From contig CACGNQ010000007.1 of the NCBI GenBank assembly GCA_902574525.1, forward strand, positions 1-43,467: a stretch of DNA of 43,467 nucleotides, read 5' to 3'. Made by a program: the position numbers and the translations under genes. The stretch is from an uncultured Pelagibacteraceae bacterium (lineage in GTDB: Bacteria > Pseudomonadota > Alphaproteobacteria > Pelagibacterales > Pelagibacteraceae). Positions 1-8,992 of the stretch are shown here, piece after piece. The stretch's first letter is position 1; every line of letters begins with the position of its first letter. A model generated the notes under the pieces. The model searched no databases. It saw only the letters and a program-made list of their open reading frames with translations, and was not told where the DNA came from.

Positions 1-1
1 C

Positions 2-463
2 TTTATTGAATATCCTAAATTGGGATTTATCGAGTTGGATAAGATAGTGAAAAAAATTTCGATGCATACTGGAGGAATTTTACTTATTGACTATGGCTAC
101 TTAAATCCTTTGAATAAAAATTCATTACAGGCTGTGATGAAAAATAAAAAAGTGAAAATGAGTAAATTAATTAATTATATAGGAAAAGCAGATATTACTT
201 ACCTGGTAAATTTTAACCTCTTGAAAGAGTATTTTTTGAAAAAAAATTTAAAGGTAAAAAATATAGTTTCCCAAAAATTTTTTTTAGAGACTATGGGAAT
301 ACTTGAAAGAGCAAAAATTTTGGAGAAAAATATGAATAGTAAACAAAAAAATAATATGTTTTTTACCCTAAAAAGACTTTTGCATAAAGATTTAATGGGA
401 GACTTATTTAAGGTAATTTTTGCATTTGAAAGTAAAAAAAATAATTTTTTAGGTTTTAAATAA
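2..463 (+). CDS. MidA-family SAM-dependent methyltransferase, C-terminal part (cut by window edge)
   Basis: The reading frame is already open at base 2, so the true start lies upstream of the window; the TTG at 20 is internal, not a start. The visible part matches the C-terminal half of the MidA/NDUFAF7 (DUF185) methyltransferases. It has the strand GGILLIDYGY, then the ADITYLVNF segment that corresponds to the usual AD(I/L)TAHVDF block, then a QKFFLETMGILERA helix. In mitochondria this family methylates an arginine of a complex I subunit; the bacterial role is less clear. The stop shares one base with the ATG of pgeF (TAATG), so the two genes are probably translated from one message. Confidence 0.8.
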   Translation, partial: FIEYPKLGFIELDKIVKKISMHTGGILLIDYGYLNPLNKNSLQAVMKNKKVKMSKLINYIGKADITYLVNFNLLKEYFLKKNLKVKNIVSQKFFLETMGILERAKILEKNMNSKQKNNMFFTLKRLLHKDLMGDLFKVIFAFESKKNNFLGFK

Positions 464-1221
464 TGTTTTATTCAAAGAAACTACTTAAACAAAAAGAAAT
501 AAGACACTGCTTCTTTAATAGAAAAGGCGGTAAATCAAAAGGAATTTATAAAAGTTTAAATTGTGGGAAAGGATCTTTAGATAATAAAAATCATGTTAAC
601 GCAAATTTAATTATCGCCAGTAAGAAACTTAGTAAAGTTTCTAATAAATTAATTTTACTTAATCAAATTCATAGTAATAAATATTTTTTTATTAAAGATC
701 ACAAATCAAAAAAAAATAAACTTATTGGTGATGCATTAATTACAAATAAAAGAAAAATTATACTTGGAGTTTTAACCGCCGACTGTGTGCCAATATTAAT
801 ATTTGATAAAAAACTTAAAATGATTTCCGCTTTACATGCTGGGTGGAAAGGTGCCTTCAAAGGTATAATAAGTACTGTCATAAAATACTTTATAAAAAAT
901 GGAAGCGAATCAAAAAATCTTATTGCTGCAATCGGTCCTTGCATATCTCAAAAAAATTATGAAGTTCAGAAGGATTTTAAATCAAAGTTTTTAAAACAAA
1001 GTGAAAATAATAAAATTTTTTTTACAAATATTAGAAATAAAACATATTTTAGCCTCAATAAATATGTTAATTTCCAATTGAAAAGCTTTGGGGTTAAAAA
1101 AATAGATATAATAAATAAGGATACTTATAACCCAAAAAACAATTTCTTTAGTGCCAGAAGATCTAACCACAAAAAGGAAAATGATTATGGTAGAAATATA
1201 TCTTTAATTATGATTAATTAG
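463..1221 (+). CDS. pgeF: PgeF/YfiH-type polyphenol oxidase (laccase domain) protein
   Basis: This is a 252-aa protein of the Cu-oxidase_4 / YfiH family, thought to act as a peptidoglycan editing factor that removes wrongly incorporated amino acids from muropeptide precursors. The family metal site is visible: His70 in NQIHSN, Cys108 in LTADCVPIL and His125 in ALHAGWKG. The family block AAIGPCIS (around 155-162) and the C-terminal FFSARR motif are also present. Length is normal for the family. It follows the MidA gene with a one-base TAATG overlap, and prs starts 9 bases downstream. No signal peptide is visible, so it is expected in the cytoplasm. Confidence 0.88.
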   Translation: MFYSKKLLKQKEIRHCFFNRKGGKSKGIYKSLNCGKGSLDNKNHVNANLIIASKKLSKVSNKLILLNQIHSNKYFFIKDHKSKKNKLIGDALITNKRKIILGVLTADCVPILIFDKKLKMISALHAGWKGAFKGIISTVIKYFIKNGSESKNLIAAIGPCISQKNYEVQKDFKSKFLKQSENNKIFFTNIRNKTYFSLNKYVNFQLKSFGVKKIDIINKDTYNPKNNFFSARRSNHKKENDYGRNISLIMIN

Positions 1222-1230
1222 GAAATCTCA

Positions 1231-2163
1231 ATGAAATTATTAACTGGAAACAGTAACAAAAACTTAAGTCAAAAAATTTCAAAATATCTTAAAACAAGAC
1301 TTGTAAACTCAAAAATAAGAAAATTTTCTGATGGTGAAATTTATGTTGAAATAAACGAAAATATTAGAGGCAATAATATTTTTATTATTCAGTCTATATC
1401 TTCTCCAGCTAATGATAATTTATTAGAGATGTTACTATGTATAGATGCATTAAAAAGATCTTCAGCAAAAAATATCACAGCGGTAATTCCCTACTTTGGT
1501 TATGCAAGACAGGATAGAAAAGTTGTACCTAGGACATCCATATCTGCAAAATTAATTTCCAATTTAATTACAAAAGCTGGAGCTGATAGAGTTGTAACAG
1601 TAGATTTGCATGCTGGCCAAATCCAAGGTTTCTTCGATATTCCGGTTGATAATCTTTTTGCTACTCCAATATTTTATAGACATATTAAAAAAAATCTTAA
1701 AATTAATAATCTAGTTTGTGTTTCTCCAGATGTTGGTGGTGTTGCGAGAACAAGAGGATTAAGTAAGTTGCTTAACGTAAACCTTGCAATCGTAGATAAA
1801 AGACGGCCAGCCCCAGGAAAATCAGAAGTAATGAATATAATCGGAGATATAAAAAATAAAATCTGCATCATAGTCGATGATATAATTGACTCTGGTGGAA
1901 CAATAGTAAATGCAGCTAAAATGTTAAAACTAAGAGGTGCTAAAGAAATTCATGTTTATATTACTCATGGTGTATTGAGTGGAGATGCAGTTAAAAAAAT
2001 TAAAAACTCGCCGATTAAAAACTTAGTAATTACAGACACAATTGATAATACAAAAAAAATAAATAATGCTAAGAACATTCAAGTTTTAAGTATATCTAAT
2101 CTTCTAGGTGAAGCTCTTAAAAGAATATCTAATTCTAATTCAGTCTCAGATTTATTCAAATAA
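1231..2163 (+). CDS. prs: Ribose-phosphate pyrophosphokinase (PRPP synthase)
   Basis: This enzyme makes 5-phosphoribosyl 1-diphosphate from ribose 5-phosphate and ATP for nucleotide, histidine, tryptophan and NAD synthesis. The 310-aa length is normal for a class I enzyme. Visible hallmarks are FSDGEIYVEI (32-41), the flexible-loop motif YFGYARQDRK (88-97), TVDLHAGQIQGFF (123-135) with the metal-binding His127, SPDVGGVARTR (165-175), and the PRPP-binding loop IVDDIIDSGGTI (214-225). It is preceded by GGAAATCTCA as a weak ribosome site. A 45-base gap with no clear structure separates it from rplY. Confidence 0.97.
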   Translation: MKLLTGNSNKNLSQKISKYLKTRLVNSKIRKFSDGEIYVEINENIRGNNIFIIQSISSPANDNLLEMLLCIDALKRSSAKNITAVIPYFGYARQDRKVVPRTSISAKLISNLITKAGADRVVTVDLHAGQIQGFFDIPVDNLFATPIFYRHIKKNLKINNLVCVSPDVGGVARTRGLSKLLNVNLAIVDKRRPAPGKSEVMNIIGDIKNKICIIVDDIIDSGGTIVNAAKMLKLRGAKEIHVYITHGVLSGDAVKKIKNSPIKNLVITDTIDNTKKINNAKNIQVLSISNLLGEALKRISNSNSVSDLFK

Positions 2164-2208
2164 TTCTCTTGTTTTATAGATAAACTTGGGTTAAAAGTCC
2201 TAGTTTTT

Positions 2209-2955
2209 ATGAACGATTTAGAAGCTAATATTAGAAATACAAAAACAAAGGGTGAATTAAACACCCTTAGATCTCAAGGTAATGTGCCTGGAATAATTTA
2301 TGGAGGTGAAGATAAAAATCAAAATATTTCTGTTTCAAAAAAAACACTAATCAACTTATTAGAAAAAGATAACTTTTTATCAAATATAATTAATTTAAAA
2401 ATAGATGGTAAGGATCAAAATGTTTTACCTAGAGAAGTAAAATTTGACATACTTTCAGATGAACCAACACATATTGATTTTTTAAGAATAGTAAAAGGTG
2501 GAAAAGTAATATTACAAATACCAGTCAAATTTATTAACAGTGACAAATCCCCTGGATTAAAAAGAGGTGGGGTTCTAAACATTGTAAGAAGAAAAGTTGA
2601 GTTAAAATGTCCAACAGAAAATATTCCAAATGAACTCGTAGTCGATTTAGATGGTGTAGATATTGGCGAAAGTTTTAAAATATCCGCAATCAAACTTCCA
2701 GAAAATGTACGTCCTACAATACAAGGTAGAGACTTTGTTGTTGCAACTCTTGCAGCACCTACAGTAATTAAAGAACCGGAGAAACCTGCTGAGGCAGCTG
2801 AGGGGGCAGAAGCGGCTGGAGAAGAAGGGGCAACAACCCCTACAGAGGGTGCAGATGGAGAAGGTAAAACACCTCAAGCTGATGCAGCTAAATCTGATAA
2901 AAAGGACGACGTTAAAAAGGCTGACGATAAAAAATCCCAAACAGAGAAAAAATAA
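2209..2955 (+). CDS. rplY: 50S ribosomal protein L25 / Ctc family with long acidic tail
   Basis: L25 binds 5S rRNA in the large ribosomal subunit. The 248-aa protein is of the long CTC type: an N-terminal 5S-binding domain (about 1-90, with GNVPGIIYGG), a C-terminal beta domain (about 95-185, with HIDFLRI and PVKF), and then a low-complexity tail from about residue 190. The tail starts rich in Pro, Ala, Glu and Gly and ends rich in Lys and Asp. The DNA for the tail (about 2775-2950) is clearly more GC-rich than its surroundings. The ATG at 2209 gives the expected N-terminus. The neighbouring pth gene is the usual partner of rplY in many bacteria. Confidence 0.93.
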   Translation: MNDLEANIRNTKTKGELNTLRSQGNVPGIIYGGEDKNQNISVSKKTLINLLEKDNFLSNIINLKIDGKDQNVLPREVKFDILSDEPTHIDFLRIVKGGKVILQIPVKFINSDKSPGLKRGGVLNIVRRKVELKCPTENIPNELVVDLDGVDIGESFKISAIKLPENVRPTIQGRDFVVATLAAPTVIKEPEKPAEAAEGAEAAGEEGATTPTEGADGEGKTPQADAAKSDKKDDVKKADDKKSQTEKK

Positions 2956-2985
2956 TTAAGCTGAAAAACTTTAGATAAAATAATT

Positions 2986-3546
2986 ATGTTACTTTTTGTA
3001 GGTCTAGGTAATCCATCCCCTAATAGCGAAAATAATAGGCATAATATTGGATTTAAAATTATAGATGCAATAAATATTAAATTTGGATTATCAAAGCAAA
3101 AACCCAAATTTAAAGGATTACTTACGACTGGTACAATTAATGGAAGAAAAGTTTACGCAATTAAACCTTTAACCTTTATGAATAATTCTGGTGTTTGCAT
3201 TAGAGAGTTGATTGAATATTTTAAAATTGAAGCAGGGAATGTAATAGTTTTTCATGATGACTTAGATATAGATTTTGGAAAAATTAAAACAAAGTTTGGA
3301 GGATCAAGCGCTGGACATAATGGTATAGAGTCTATAGATAAATTTATTGGAAAAGACTATTCAAGAGTAAGGATTGGAATTGGTCACCCAAAGAACGAAA
3401 TACAAGTTTCCGACCATGTATTGCAAGATTTTAATGAAGATGAGAAAGAAGAGCTCCCTTCAATTACCAAAAATATTACCGACTCTTTGCCAATCCTCAT
3501 TGATAAGAAATTAGATTTATTTTCAAGTACAGTAAATAATAAATAG
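2986..3546 (+). CDS. pth: Peptidyl-tRNA hydrolase
   Basis: Pth cleaves peptidyl-tRNA released from stalled ribosomes and so recycles tRNA. The 186-aa protein starts with the family signature LFVGLGNPSPNSENNRHNIG, in which His19 corresponds to the catalytic histidine and Asn9 to the conserved substrate-contacting asparagine. KPLTFMNNSG, FHDDLDIDFG and GSSAGHNGIESI follow in family order. Length is normal. It sits between rplY and ychF, a common bacterial order; its stop codon is directly followed by the ATG of ychF with no spacer. Confidence 0.96.
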   Translation: MLLFVGLGNPSPNSENNRHNIGFKIIDAINIKFGLSKQKPKFKGLLTTGTINGRKVYAIKPLTFMNNSGVCIRELIEYFKIEAGNVIVFHDDLDIDFGKIKTKFGGSSAGHNGIESIDKFIGKDYSRVRIGIGHPKNEIQVSDHVLQDFNEDEKEELPSITKNITDSLPILIDKKLDLFSSTVNNK

Positions 3547-4620
3547 ATGGGTTTTAAATGTGGTATTGTTGGTTTACCAAATGTTGGTAAGTCAACTCTA
3601 TTTAATGCTTTAACAAACTCATCTAAAGCCCAAGCTGAAAATTTTCCTTTTTGTACGATTGATCCAAATATTGGAGTAGTGCCTGTTCCAGATGAAAGAC
3701 TAGACAAGCTCTCAGAAATTTCTAAATCAAAAAAAAAAATTAATACAACAATTTCATTTGTTGATATTGCAGGTCTTGTTAAGGGTGCCTCAAAGGGTGA
3801 AGGTTTAGGTAATAAATTTTTATCACATATAAGAGAAGTCGATGCAATAATTCATATGATAAGATGTTTTGATTCAAGTGATATTCAAAATGTTAATTCA
3901 AGTGTTGATCCAATAAGAGATTTAGAAATTATTGAAACAGAAATGATGTTAGCTGATATTGAATCATTGCAAAAGAGGTTAGATAAAAAAAATAAAAAAA
4001 ATATCGATGAAAATTTGCTCAAAATACTGGAAAGTGCTTTTGAAAAGCTAAATAGCGGCATAGATTTATCATCACTATCTAGTGAGTATGAAGATAAGAT
4101 TATTAATCAAACTGGATTATTATCAATAAAACCTAAAATTTACGTATGCAATGTTGATGAAGAAAGCGTTAAAAATGGGAACAATTATACAATTGATTTT
4201 GTAAAAAAGTTTGGCATTGATAATTCAATAATTATTTCTGCAGATATTGAAAATCAAATTAATCAACTTGAAAAAGAAGAAAAAAAAAATTATATGAATA
4301 TGATCAATCTGAATGAAACTGGCCTTAATAAATTAATTAGTAAAGGCTATGATATTTTAAATTTAGAAACGTTTTTTACATCAGGTCCTGAAGAAACCAG
4401 AGCTTGGACAATAAAAAAAAATTGTACAGCTCCTAATGCTGCTGGTCAAATACACACAGATTTTGAAAAAGGATTTATTAGAGCGGAAACTATCTCATAT
4501 AAAGATTTTATAAAAAATAATGGCTGGTTAAACTCTAAGAATAATGGAGATATGAGGTTAGAAGGTAAGGATTATCTAGTCAAAGATGGTGATATATTAA
4601 ATTTCAGATTCAACACGTGA
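3547..4620 (+). CDS. ychF: Redox-regulated ATPase YchF (Obg-family P-loop protein)
   Basis: YchF is a ribosome-associated P-loop NTPase of the Obg family that prefers ATP over GTP. The 357-aa protein shows the P-loop GLPNVGKST (9-17), the switch region FPFCTIDPNIGVVPVPD, the Walker B block FVDIAGLVKGASKGEGLG, and NVDE (202-205) where GTPases have NKxD, which fits ATP preference. A TGS domain fills about 275-357 (FTSGPEETRAWTI, then the FEKGFIRAE block). A run of 11 adenines lies in the codons for SKSKKKI (about 3729-3739). The last 24 bases overlap the 3' end of petC on the other strand. Confidence 0.96.
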   Translation: MGFKCGIVGLPNVGKSTLFNALTNSSKAQAENFPFCTIDPNIGVVPVPDERLDKLSEISKSKKKINTTISFVDIAGLVKGASKGEGLGNKFLSHIREVDAIIHMIRCFDSSDIQNVNSSVDPIRDLEIIETEMMLADIESLQKRLDKKNKKNIDENLLKILESAFEKLNSGIDLSSLSSEYEDKIINQTGLLSIKPKIYVCNVDEESVKNGNNYTIDFVKKFGIDNSIIISADIENQINQLEKEEKKNYMNMINLNETGLNKLISKGYDILNLETFFTSGPEETRAWTIKKNCTAPNAAGQIHTDFEKGFIRAETISYKDFIKNNGWLNSKNNGDMRLEGKDYLVKDGDILNFRFNT

Positions 4621-5379
4621 CCAAATTTTTTTCATGCTAAAATAAACTAAAATAGTAATTATAATTAAATAAACTATTGCTCTAAAACCAATTTTGTGTC
4701 TCTCTTCTAAATGCGGTTCAGCTGTCCATGAAAGAAAGGTTGTAACATCTTTTGCCATTTGCTCTTCGGTTGCTTTAGTTCCATCTGCATACTCAACTAT
4801 TCCTTCAGATAGAGGATTTGACATTTTGATTTTATTTCCCGCCATGTACTTATTATAATAAACCCCGTCGTCTAAGGAAATACCTTCAGGTGGCTCCTCA
4901 TACCCAAGTAATAAAGAATATATATAGTCTGCTCCGCCCATTCTTGCCTTAACAAGGACTGACATATCGGGTGGATATGCACCACCATTTGCTGCAGTTG
5001 CTTCTTTGTCGTTAGCATATGGACTAACAAAATTATCTGAAGGTCTTCCAGGTCTATCGAACATTTCTCCATCATCATTTGGACCATCTCTTACCTCAAA
5101 TTGTGATGCGATAATCTTTACCTGATCTTCACTGAATTCTGGACCACCTGGTTGAGAGAGATTTCTATAACTCAAATGTTTCATTGAATGGCAAGAAGCA
5201 CAAACTTCAGTATAAACTTGATACCCTCTTTGAAGAGAAGCCCTATCAAATGTCCCGAAAAAACCTTTAAAACTCCATCCCGGGCTCATAGGTTTAGCAG
5301 CTTTTTCTGCTGCAAAAGAAAAAGGGTGTATAAGGTTAATTGAAATTAAAAAAAAAAAAATAATTAAAAATCTTTTCAT
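4597..5379 (-). CDS. petC: Ubiquinol-cytochrome c reductase, cytochrome c1 subunit
   Basis: Cytochrome c1 passes electrons from the Rieske protein to soluble cytochrome c. The 260-aa precursor has a hydrophobic signal peptide (about 1-24), the heme c motif CASCH (Cys60, Cys63, His64) and one C-terminal membrane helix (about 232-251) followed by basic residues, the standard c1 plan with the heme domain in the periplasm. It is the last gene of petA-petB-petC and its ATG overlaps the petB stop by 4 bases. The signal-peptide codons contain a 13-base homopolymer (5348-5360, A on the plus strand). The 3' end overlaps ychF by 24 bases. Confidence 0.97.
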   Translation of the reverse strand: MKRFLIIFFFLISINLIHPFSFAAEKAAKPMSPGWSFKGFFGTFDRASLQRGYQVYTEVCASCHSMKHLSYRNLSQPGGPEFSEDQVKIIASQFEVRDGPNDDGEMFDRPGRPSDNFVSPYANDKEATAANGGAYPPDMSVLVKARMGGADYIYSLLLGYEEPPEGISLDDGVYYNKYMAGNKIKMSNPLSEGIVEYADGTKATEEQMAKDVTTFLSWTAEPHLEERHKIGFRAIVYLIIITILVYFSMKKIWSRVESEI

Positions 5380-6635
5380 AATTTATCTTTTTTTTGCTTC
5401 AGCGCAGACGCACTAACTGATCCTCCGAGTACAGGTTCCGTAATACTTAATGGCACATCTAAGACTTTTTCTTTTCTACTAAGCACTGGAAGAATAATTA
5501 AAAAGTGAGCAAAATAATATGCAGTTGCTACTCTTGCTACTAGCAAGTATATTCCTTCTGCTGGCATTGCTCCAACGTAACCAAGTATAAGAACATCCGC
5601 CACTAAAAACCAATAAAACTGTTTGTATAAAGGCCTGAATATAGCTGACCTTGTTCTTGAAGTATCTAGCCATGGTAATATTACTAAAATAAATAGAGCA
5701 CCAAACATAGCAATCACGCCTAAAAGTTTATCTGGCACTGATCTTAAGATTGCATAGAATGGTAATAAATACCACTCAGGTACTATATGGGCAGGTGTAA
5801 CCATAGGATTTGCTTCAATATAATTGTCTGCATGACCAAGAATATTTGGTGAGTAAAAAACAAAAAAAGCAAAGATAATTAAAAAAATTAGCAAAGCAAA
5901 TAGGTCTTTAATTACAATATAAGGATGGAATGGAACGGTATCCTTTGACGGTTTTTTTAGATCAATACCAATTGGATTATTATTACCTGGCACGTGAAGT
6001 GCCCAAATATGGAGTACTACTAGCCCAAGAATTAAAAAAGGAATTAGGTAGTGTAAACTAAAAAATCTTGTTAGAGTAGGATTATCAACTGAGTACCCTC
6101 CCCATAACCACGTAACAATACTTTCACCAATTAGAGGAATTGCGCTAAAAAGATTTGTTATTACTGTAGCTCCCCAAAAACTCATTTGTCCCCACGGTAG
6201 AACATATCCCATGAAAGCAGCAGCCATCATCAAAATATAGATTATCATTCCCAAAATCCAAATTATTTCTCGAGGTGATTTATAAGAGCCATAATATAAA
6301 GATCTAAATATGTGAATATATACTGCTAAAAAAAACATTGATGCACCGTTTGCGTGCGTATATCTTATAAGCCAACCGTAATTAACATTTCTCATAATGT
6401 GTTCTACACTACCGAATGCTAAATCTGCATGAGCAACATAATGCATTGCTAAAATTAAACCGGTAACTATTTGAGTTATTAAACAAAAAGTTAGTATGCC
6501 TCCAAATGTCCACCAGTAATTAAGATTTTTTGGAGTTGGATAATCAGTTAGATGTTTTCCAAGAGTTAAAAGAGGCAAACGATCATTAAACCATTTTCCA
6601 AATTTAGAACTAGGTGTATATTCGTGGTTACTCAT
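5376..6635 (-). CDS. petB: Cytochrome b of the bc1 complex
   Basis: Cytochrome b is the membrane core of the ubiquinol-cytochrome c reductase and holds hemes bL and bH. The 419-aa protein has about eight membrane helices. Two pairs of histidines, each 14 residues apart, act as heme ligands: His94/His108 and His195/His209. The quinol-oxidation (Qo) motif PEWY is at 286-289. Further family blocks are [20 protein letters not shown] (143-162) and [13 protein letters not shown]. It starts 3 bases after the petA stop and overlaps petC by 4 bases, so the three bc1 genes form a tight operon. Confidence 0.98.
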   Translation of the reverse strand: MSNHEYTPSSKFGKWFNDRLPLLTLGKHLTDYPTPKNLNYWWTFGGILTFCLITQIVTGLILAMHYVAHADLAFGSVEHIMRNVNYGWLIRYTHANGASMFFLAVYIHIFRSLYYGSYKSPREIIWILGMIIYILMMAAAFMGYVLPWGQMSFWGATVITNLFSAIPLIGESIVTWLWGGYSVDNPTLTRFFSLHYLIPFLILGLVVLHIWALHVPGNNNPIGIDLKKPSKDTVPFHPYIVIKDLFALLIFLIIFAFFVFYSPNILGHADNYIEANPMVTPAHIVPEWYLLPFYAILRSVPDKLLGVIAMFGALFILVILPWLDTSRTRSAIFRPLYKQFYWFLVADVLILGYVGAMPAEGIYLLVARVATAYYFAHFLIILPVLSRKEKVLDVPLSITEPVLGGSVSASALKQKKDKL

Positions 6636-6638
6636 TTT

Positions 6639-7148
6639 TTAGCCTATCTTAATTATATTGTTATTAACAAATTCGTATTTTGGCACTTCCATATTTGTAG
6701 GAGCAGGACCTTTTCTAATTCTTCCAGAAGTATCATAATGTGAACCATGGCAAGGACAAAACCATCCACCATATTCTCCTGTATCCCCTAAGGGTACACA
6801 TCCTAAATGTGTACAAACTCCCAACATGACAAGCCATTCTGGATTTTTAGCCCTATCCTCATCTCTCTCTGGATGTTTTAAATCTTTTAAATCGACTTCT
6901 TTGGCCTTTGAAATTTCCTCTTCAGTTCTTCTTCTAATGAATACTGGTTTTCCTCTCCACAAAACTGTTATTGATTGACCTCTTTCAACATTGCTTATGT
7001 CTACTTCGGTGCTTGCTAGAGCTTTAACTGATGCATCTGGATTCATCTGATCAATTAAAGGCCAAATTGTTGCCCCTACTCCAACTGCTCCAACTGCATA
7101 AGTTGCTGTAAAGATAAATTCTCTTCTTTTGACTTTTTTTTCTGACAT
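6639..7148 (-). CDS. petA: Rieske iron-sulfur protein of the bc1 complex
   Basis: This subunit takes an electron from ubiquinol at the Qo site. The 169-aa protein has an N-terminal membrane anchor (about 11-30) after KKVKRREF, which resembles a twin-arginine export signal. The Rieske cluster motifs are CTHLGC (112-117) and CPCHGSH (131-137). The expected 2Fe-2S ligands are Cys112, His114, Cys131 and His134, and Cys117-Cys133 would form the supporting disulfide. It is the first gene of the bc1 operon. Its 72-base divergent spacer with trmL holds an inverted repeat at 7175-7190. Confidence 0.97.
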   Translation of the reverse strand: MSEKKVKRREFIFTATYAVGAVGVGATIWPLIDQMNPDASVKALASTEVDISNVERGQSITVLWRGKPVFIRRRTEEEISKAKEVDLKDLKHPERDEDRAKNPEWLVMLGVCTHLGCVPLGDTGEYGGWFCPCHGSHYDTSGRIRKGPAPTNMEVPKYEFVNNNIIKIG

Positions 7149-7174
7149 TTGGTTTATAACTTAATAATATCTAA

Positions 7175-7190
7175 TATATGATTTCATATA
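7175..7190. promoter_or_regulatory. Inverted repeat in the petA/trmL divergent spacer
   Basis: The arms TATATGA and TCATATA are perfect inverted repeats separated by TT, near the middle of the 72-base region between the petA start (minus) and the trmL start (plus). The position would suit an operator or overlapping promoter elements for the bc1 operon. The sequence is almost all A/T, so chance symmetry is a real possibility and no regulator can be named. Confidence 0.3.
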
Positions 7191-7220
7191 ATAAAAAAGC
7201 ATAATATTTCCACTGATAGA

Positions 7221-7691
7221 ATGACACATTATAAAGCTAATTTTATACCTAAAATAGCGTTATACGAGCCAGATATACCTCAAAATACGGCAGCTATTAT
7301 AAGAACCTGCGCTTGCCTAGGAGCTGAGTTAGAAATTATTGAACCGTGCGGTTTTCTAATTAGCGACAAAAGGTTTAAAAGAGTAGTTATGGATTATATG
7401 GATGATAAAAAAATAAAAATCTATCAAAGCTCCGAGGATTTTTTTAAGGCAAAGTCTGATCAAAGAGTTATTTTGATTACAACGAAAGCCAAAAAAATAT
7501 ATACTGATTTTAAATTTAAAATAAATGATACTTTGCTATTTGGTAAAGAAAGTGCTGGAGTGCCTAATAAGGTACACAAAATATTAAAGCAAAAAATAAA
7601 AATTCCAATGATTGCGAAAAAAAGATCACTAAATCTATCAACATCGGTTGCTATAATACTTAGCGAAAGCCAAAGACAGCTCAAATTATAA
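7221..7691 (+). CDS. trmL: tRNA (cytidine/uridine-2'-O-)-methyltransferase TrmL
   Basis: TrmL is a SPOUT methyltransferase that 2'-O-methylates the wobble nucleotide 34 of certain leucine tRNAs. The 156-aa protein has motif 1 ALYEPDIPQNTAAIIRTC near the N-terminus and the knot motifs LLFGKESAGVP and RSLNLSTSVAIILSE near the C-terminus, which form the SAM-binding deep trefoil knot. Length equals the compact TrmL type. It begins a plus-strand run with hemF and greA; hemF starts one base after its stop. Confidence 0.93.
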   Translation: MTHYKANFIPKIALYEPDIPQNTAAIIRTCACLGAELEIIEPCGFLISDKRFKRVVMDYMDDKKIKIYQSSEDFFKAKSDQRVILITTKAKKIYTDFKFKINDTLLFGKESAGVPNKVHKILKQKIKIPMIAKKRSLNLSTSVAIILSESQRQLKL

Positions 7692-7692
7692 A

Positions 7693-8514
7693 ATGGAATT
7701 AATTACAAAAAAAAAAATCGTCAAAAACTGGTTTATGATACTACAAGATATAATTACCAATGATATTGAAAAAATTGAAAAGAAAAAAAATATATTTAAA
7801 TCAAAAAATTGGTCAAGAGGCTTAAATCAAGGAGGTGGTGAATTTAGAATTTTTGAAAATGGTAAAATATTTGAAAAAGTTGGAGTAAATTTTTCAGAAG
7901 TTTATGGAAAATTTCCTCATAAATTTAAGGGACAAATTCCTGGAACGGATAAAAACTCAAATTTTTGGGCATCAGGTATATCTGTTGTTATGCATATGAA
8001 AAATCCACATATACCGGCGATGCATTTTAATACTAGATATATAGTTACATCGCATGGATGGTTTGGTGGAGGTATGGATGTGACGCCCTGCTTAAAAGAT
8101 GTGAATTTTAAAAACTGGCTGCATAAAGAACTTAAAAAGACATGTGATAAGCATAATAAAAATTATTATAAAAAATATAAAAAATGGTGTGAAAGATATT
8201 TTTACTTACCACACAGAAATGAAGAAAGAGGAATAGGAGGAATATTTTTTGATTATAAAAAAGGAAATTGGGAGAAAGATTTTGCATTTGTAAGAGATGT
8301 GGGATTATTATTTAGCAAAATATTTAATGAAACTATAAAAAAAAAGAAAAAAAAGAAATGGACAAAAAAACAAAAGGAGATCCAATACTTAAAAAGAGGA
8401 AGATATGTAGAGTTTAATCTTTTATACGACAGAGGAACTAAATTTGGATTACAAACTGGAGGAAATGTTGAGGGTATATTAATGTCATTGCCTCCGATCG
8501 CTAAATGGAAATAA
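7693..8514 (+). CDS. hemF: Oxygen-dependent coproporphyrinogen III oxidase
   Basis: HemF converts coproporphyrinogen III to protoporphyrinogen IX using O2, a heme synthesis step that fits the aerobic cytochrome genes around it. The 273-aa protein carries the family signature region [10 protein letters not shown] ... [11 protein letters not shown] and the C-terminal [20 protein letters not shown] and SLPPIAKW blocks. It is slightly shorter than the roughly 300-residue enzymes of enterobacteria. A lysine-rich stretch around 215-225 ([11 protein letters not shown]) is encoded by long A runs near 8338-8355; the frame stays open across it. One base separates it from trmL and from greA. Confidence 0.95.
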   Translation: MELITKKKIVKNWFMILQDIITNDIEKIEKKKNIFKSKNWSRGLNQGGGEFRIFENGKIFEKVGVNFSEVYGKFPHKFKGQIPGTDKNSNFWASGISVVMHMKNPHIPAMHFNTRYIVTSHGWFGGGMDVTPCLKDVNFKNWLHKELKKTCDKHNKNYYKKYKKWCERYFYLPHRNEERGIGGIFFDYKKGNWEKDFAFVRDVGLLFSKIFNETIKKKKKKKWTKKQKEIQYLKRGRYVEFNLLYDRGTKFGLQTGGNVEGILMSLPPIAKWK

Positions 8515-8515
8515 A

Positions 8516-8992
8516 ATGGAAAAAGAACCAATTACAATAACTGGTCTTGAAAAACTAAAAAATGAATTAGCTTTTTTGAAAGAAAAAAAAAGACCTGAGA
8601 TTGTTGCAGCAATATCAGAGGCAAGATCACATGGAGACCTTAAAGAAAACGCTGAGTATCATGCAGCTAAAGAACAACAATCTTTAAACGAAGGAAGAAT
8701 TCAAGAAATAAACGATATAATAGCTCGTGCAAATGTAATTGATGTTACAAAACTTACAAATGATGGCAAGGTAATATTTGGCTCAACAGTTTACTTAATT
8801 AATTTAGATACTGATGAAAAAATTAATTATAAAATAATAGGAAAAGACGAAGCAGATCTTAAAAAAAAACTAATTTATTTTAAATCACCAATAGGAAAAG
8901 GCTTAATAGGAAAAAATAAAGGAGACCTTGTAGAAATAAATACGCCAGCCGGTGTAAAAAACTTTGAAATAAAAGACGTAAAATATATCTAA
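8516..8992 (+). CDS. greA: Transcription elongation factor GreA
   Basis: GreA rescues backtracked RNA polymerase by stimulating cleavage of the nascent RNA. The 158-aa protein has the normal GreA length, an N-terminal coiled coil with [20 protein letters not shown] spacing and the tip residues [15 protein letters not shown] (the acidic pair of the GreA tip lies in GDLKENAE), then the FKBP-like C-terminal domain with [15 protein letters not shown] sequence. Its TAA stop is nested with the cca stop on the other strand in the four bases CTAA (8989-8992). Confidence 0.96.
   Translation: MEKEPITITGLEKLKNELAFLKEKKRPEIVAAISEARSHGDLKENAEYHAAKEQQSLNEGRIQEINDIIARANVIDVTKLTNDGKVIFGSTVYLINLDTDEKINYKIIGKDEADLKKKLIYFKSPIGKGLIGKNKGDLVEINTPAGVKNFEIKDVKYI

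Noticed and set aside
20..463. Reading the first gene as a complete 147-aa protein from TTG at 20
   Set aside because: The frame is open to the window edge and the sequence matches only the C-terminal part of MidA proteins; it is a truncated view of a longer gene.
2647..2940. Minus-strand cysteine-rich frame opposite the L25 tail
   Set aside because: It is the reverse complement of the Ala/Glu/Gly-rich tail codons, which yields Cys, Phe and Leu by chance.
8335..8360. Possible frameshift in hemF at the poly-A stretch
   Set aside because: The family sequence continues in the same frame on both sides, so the lysine run is real or at least in frame.
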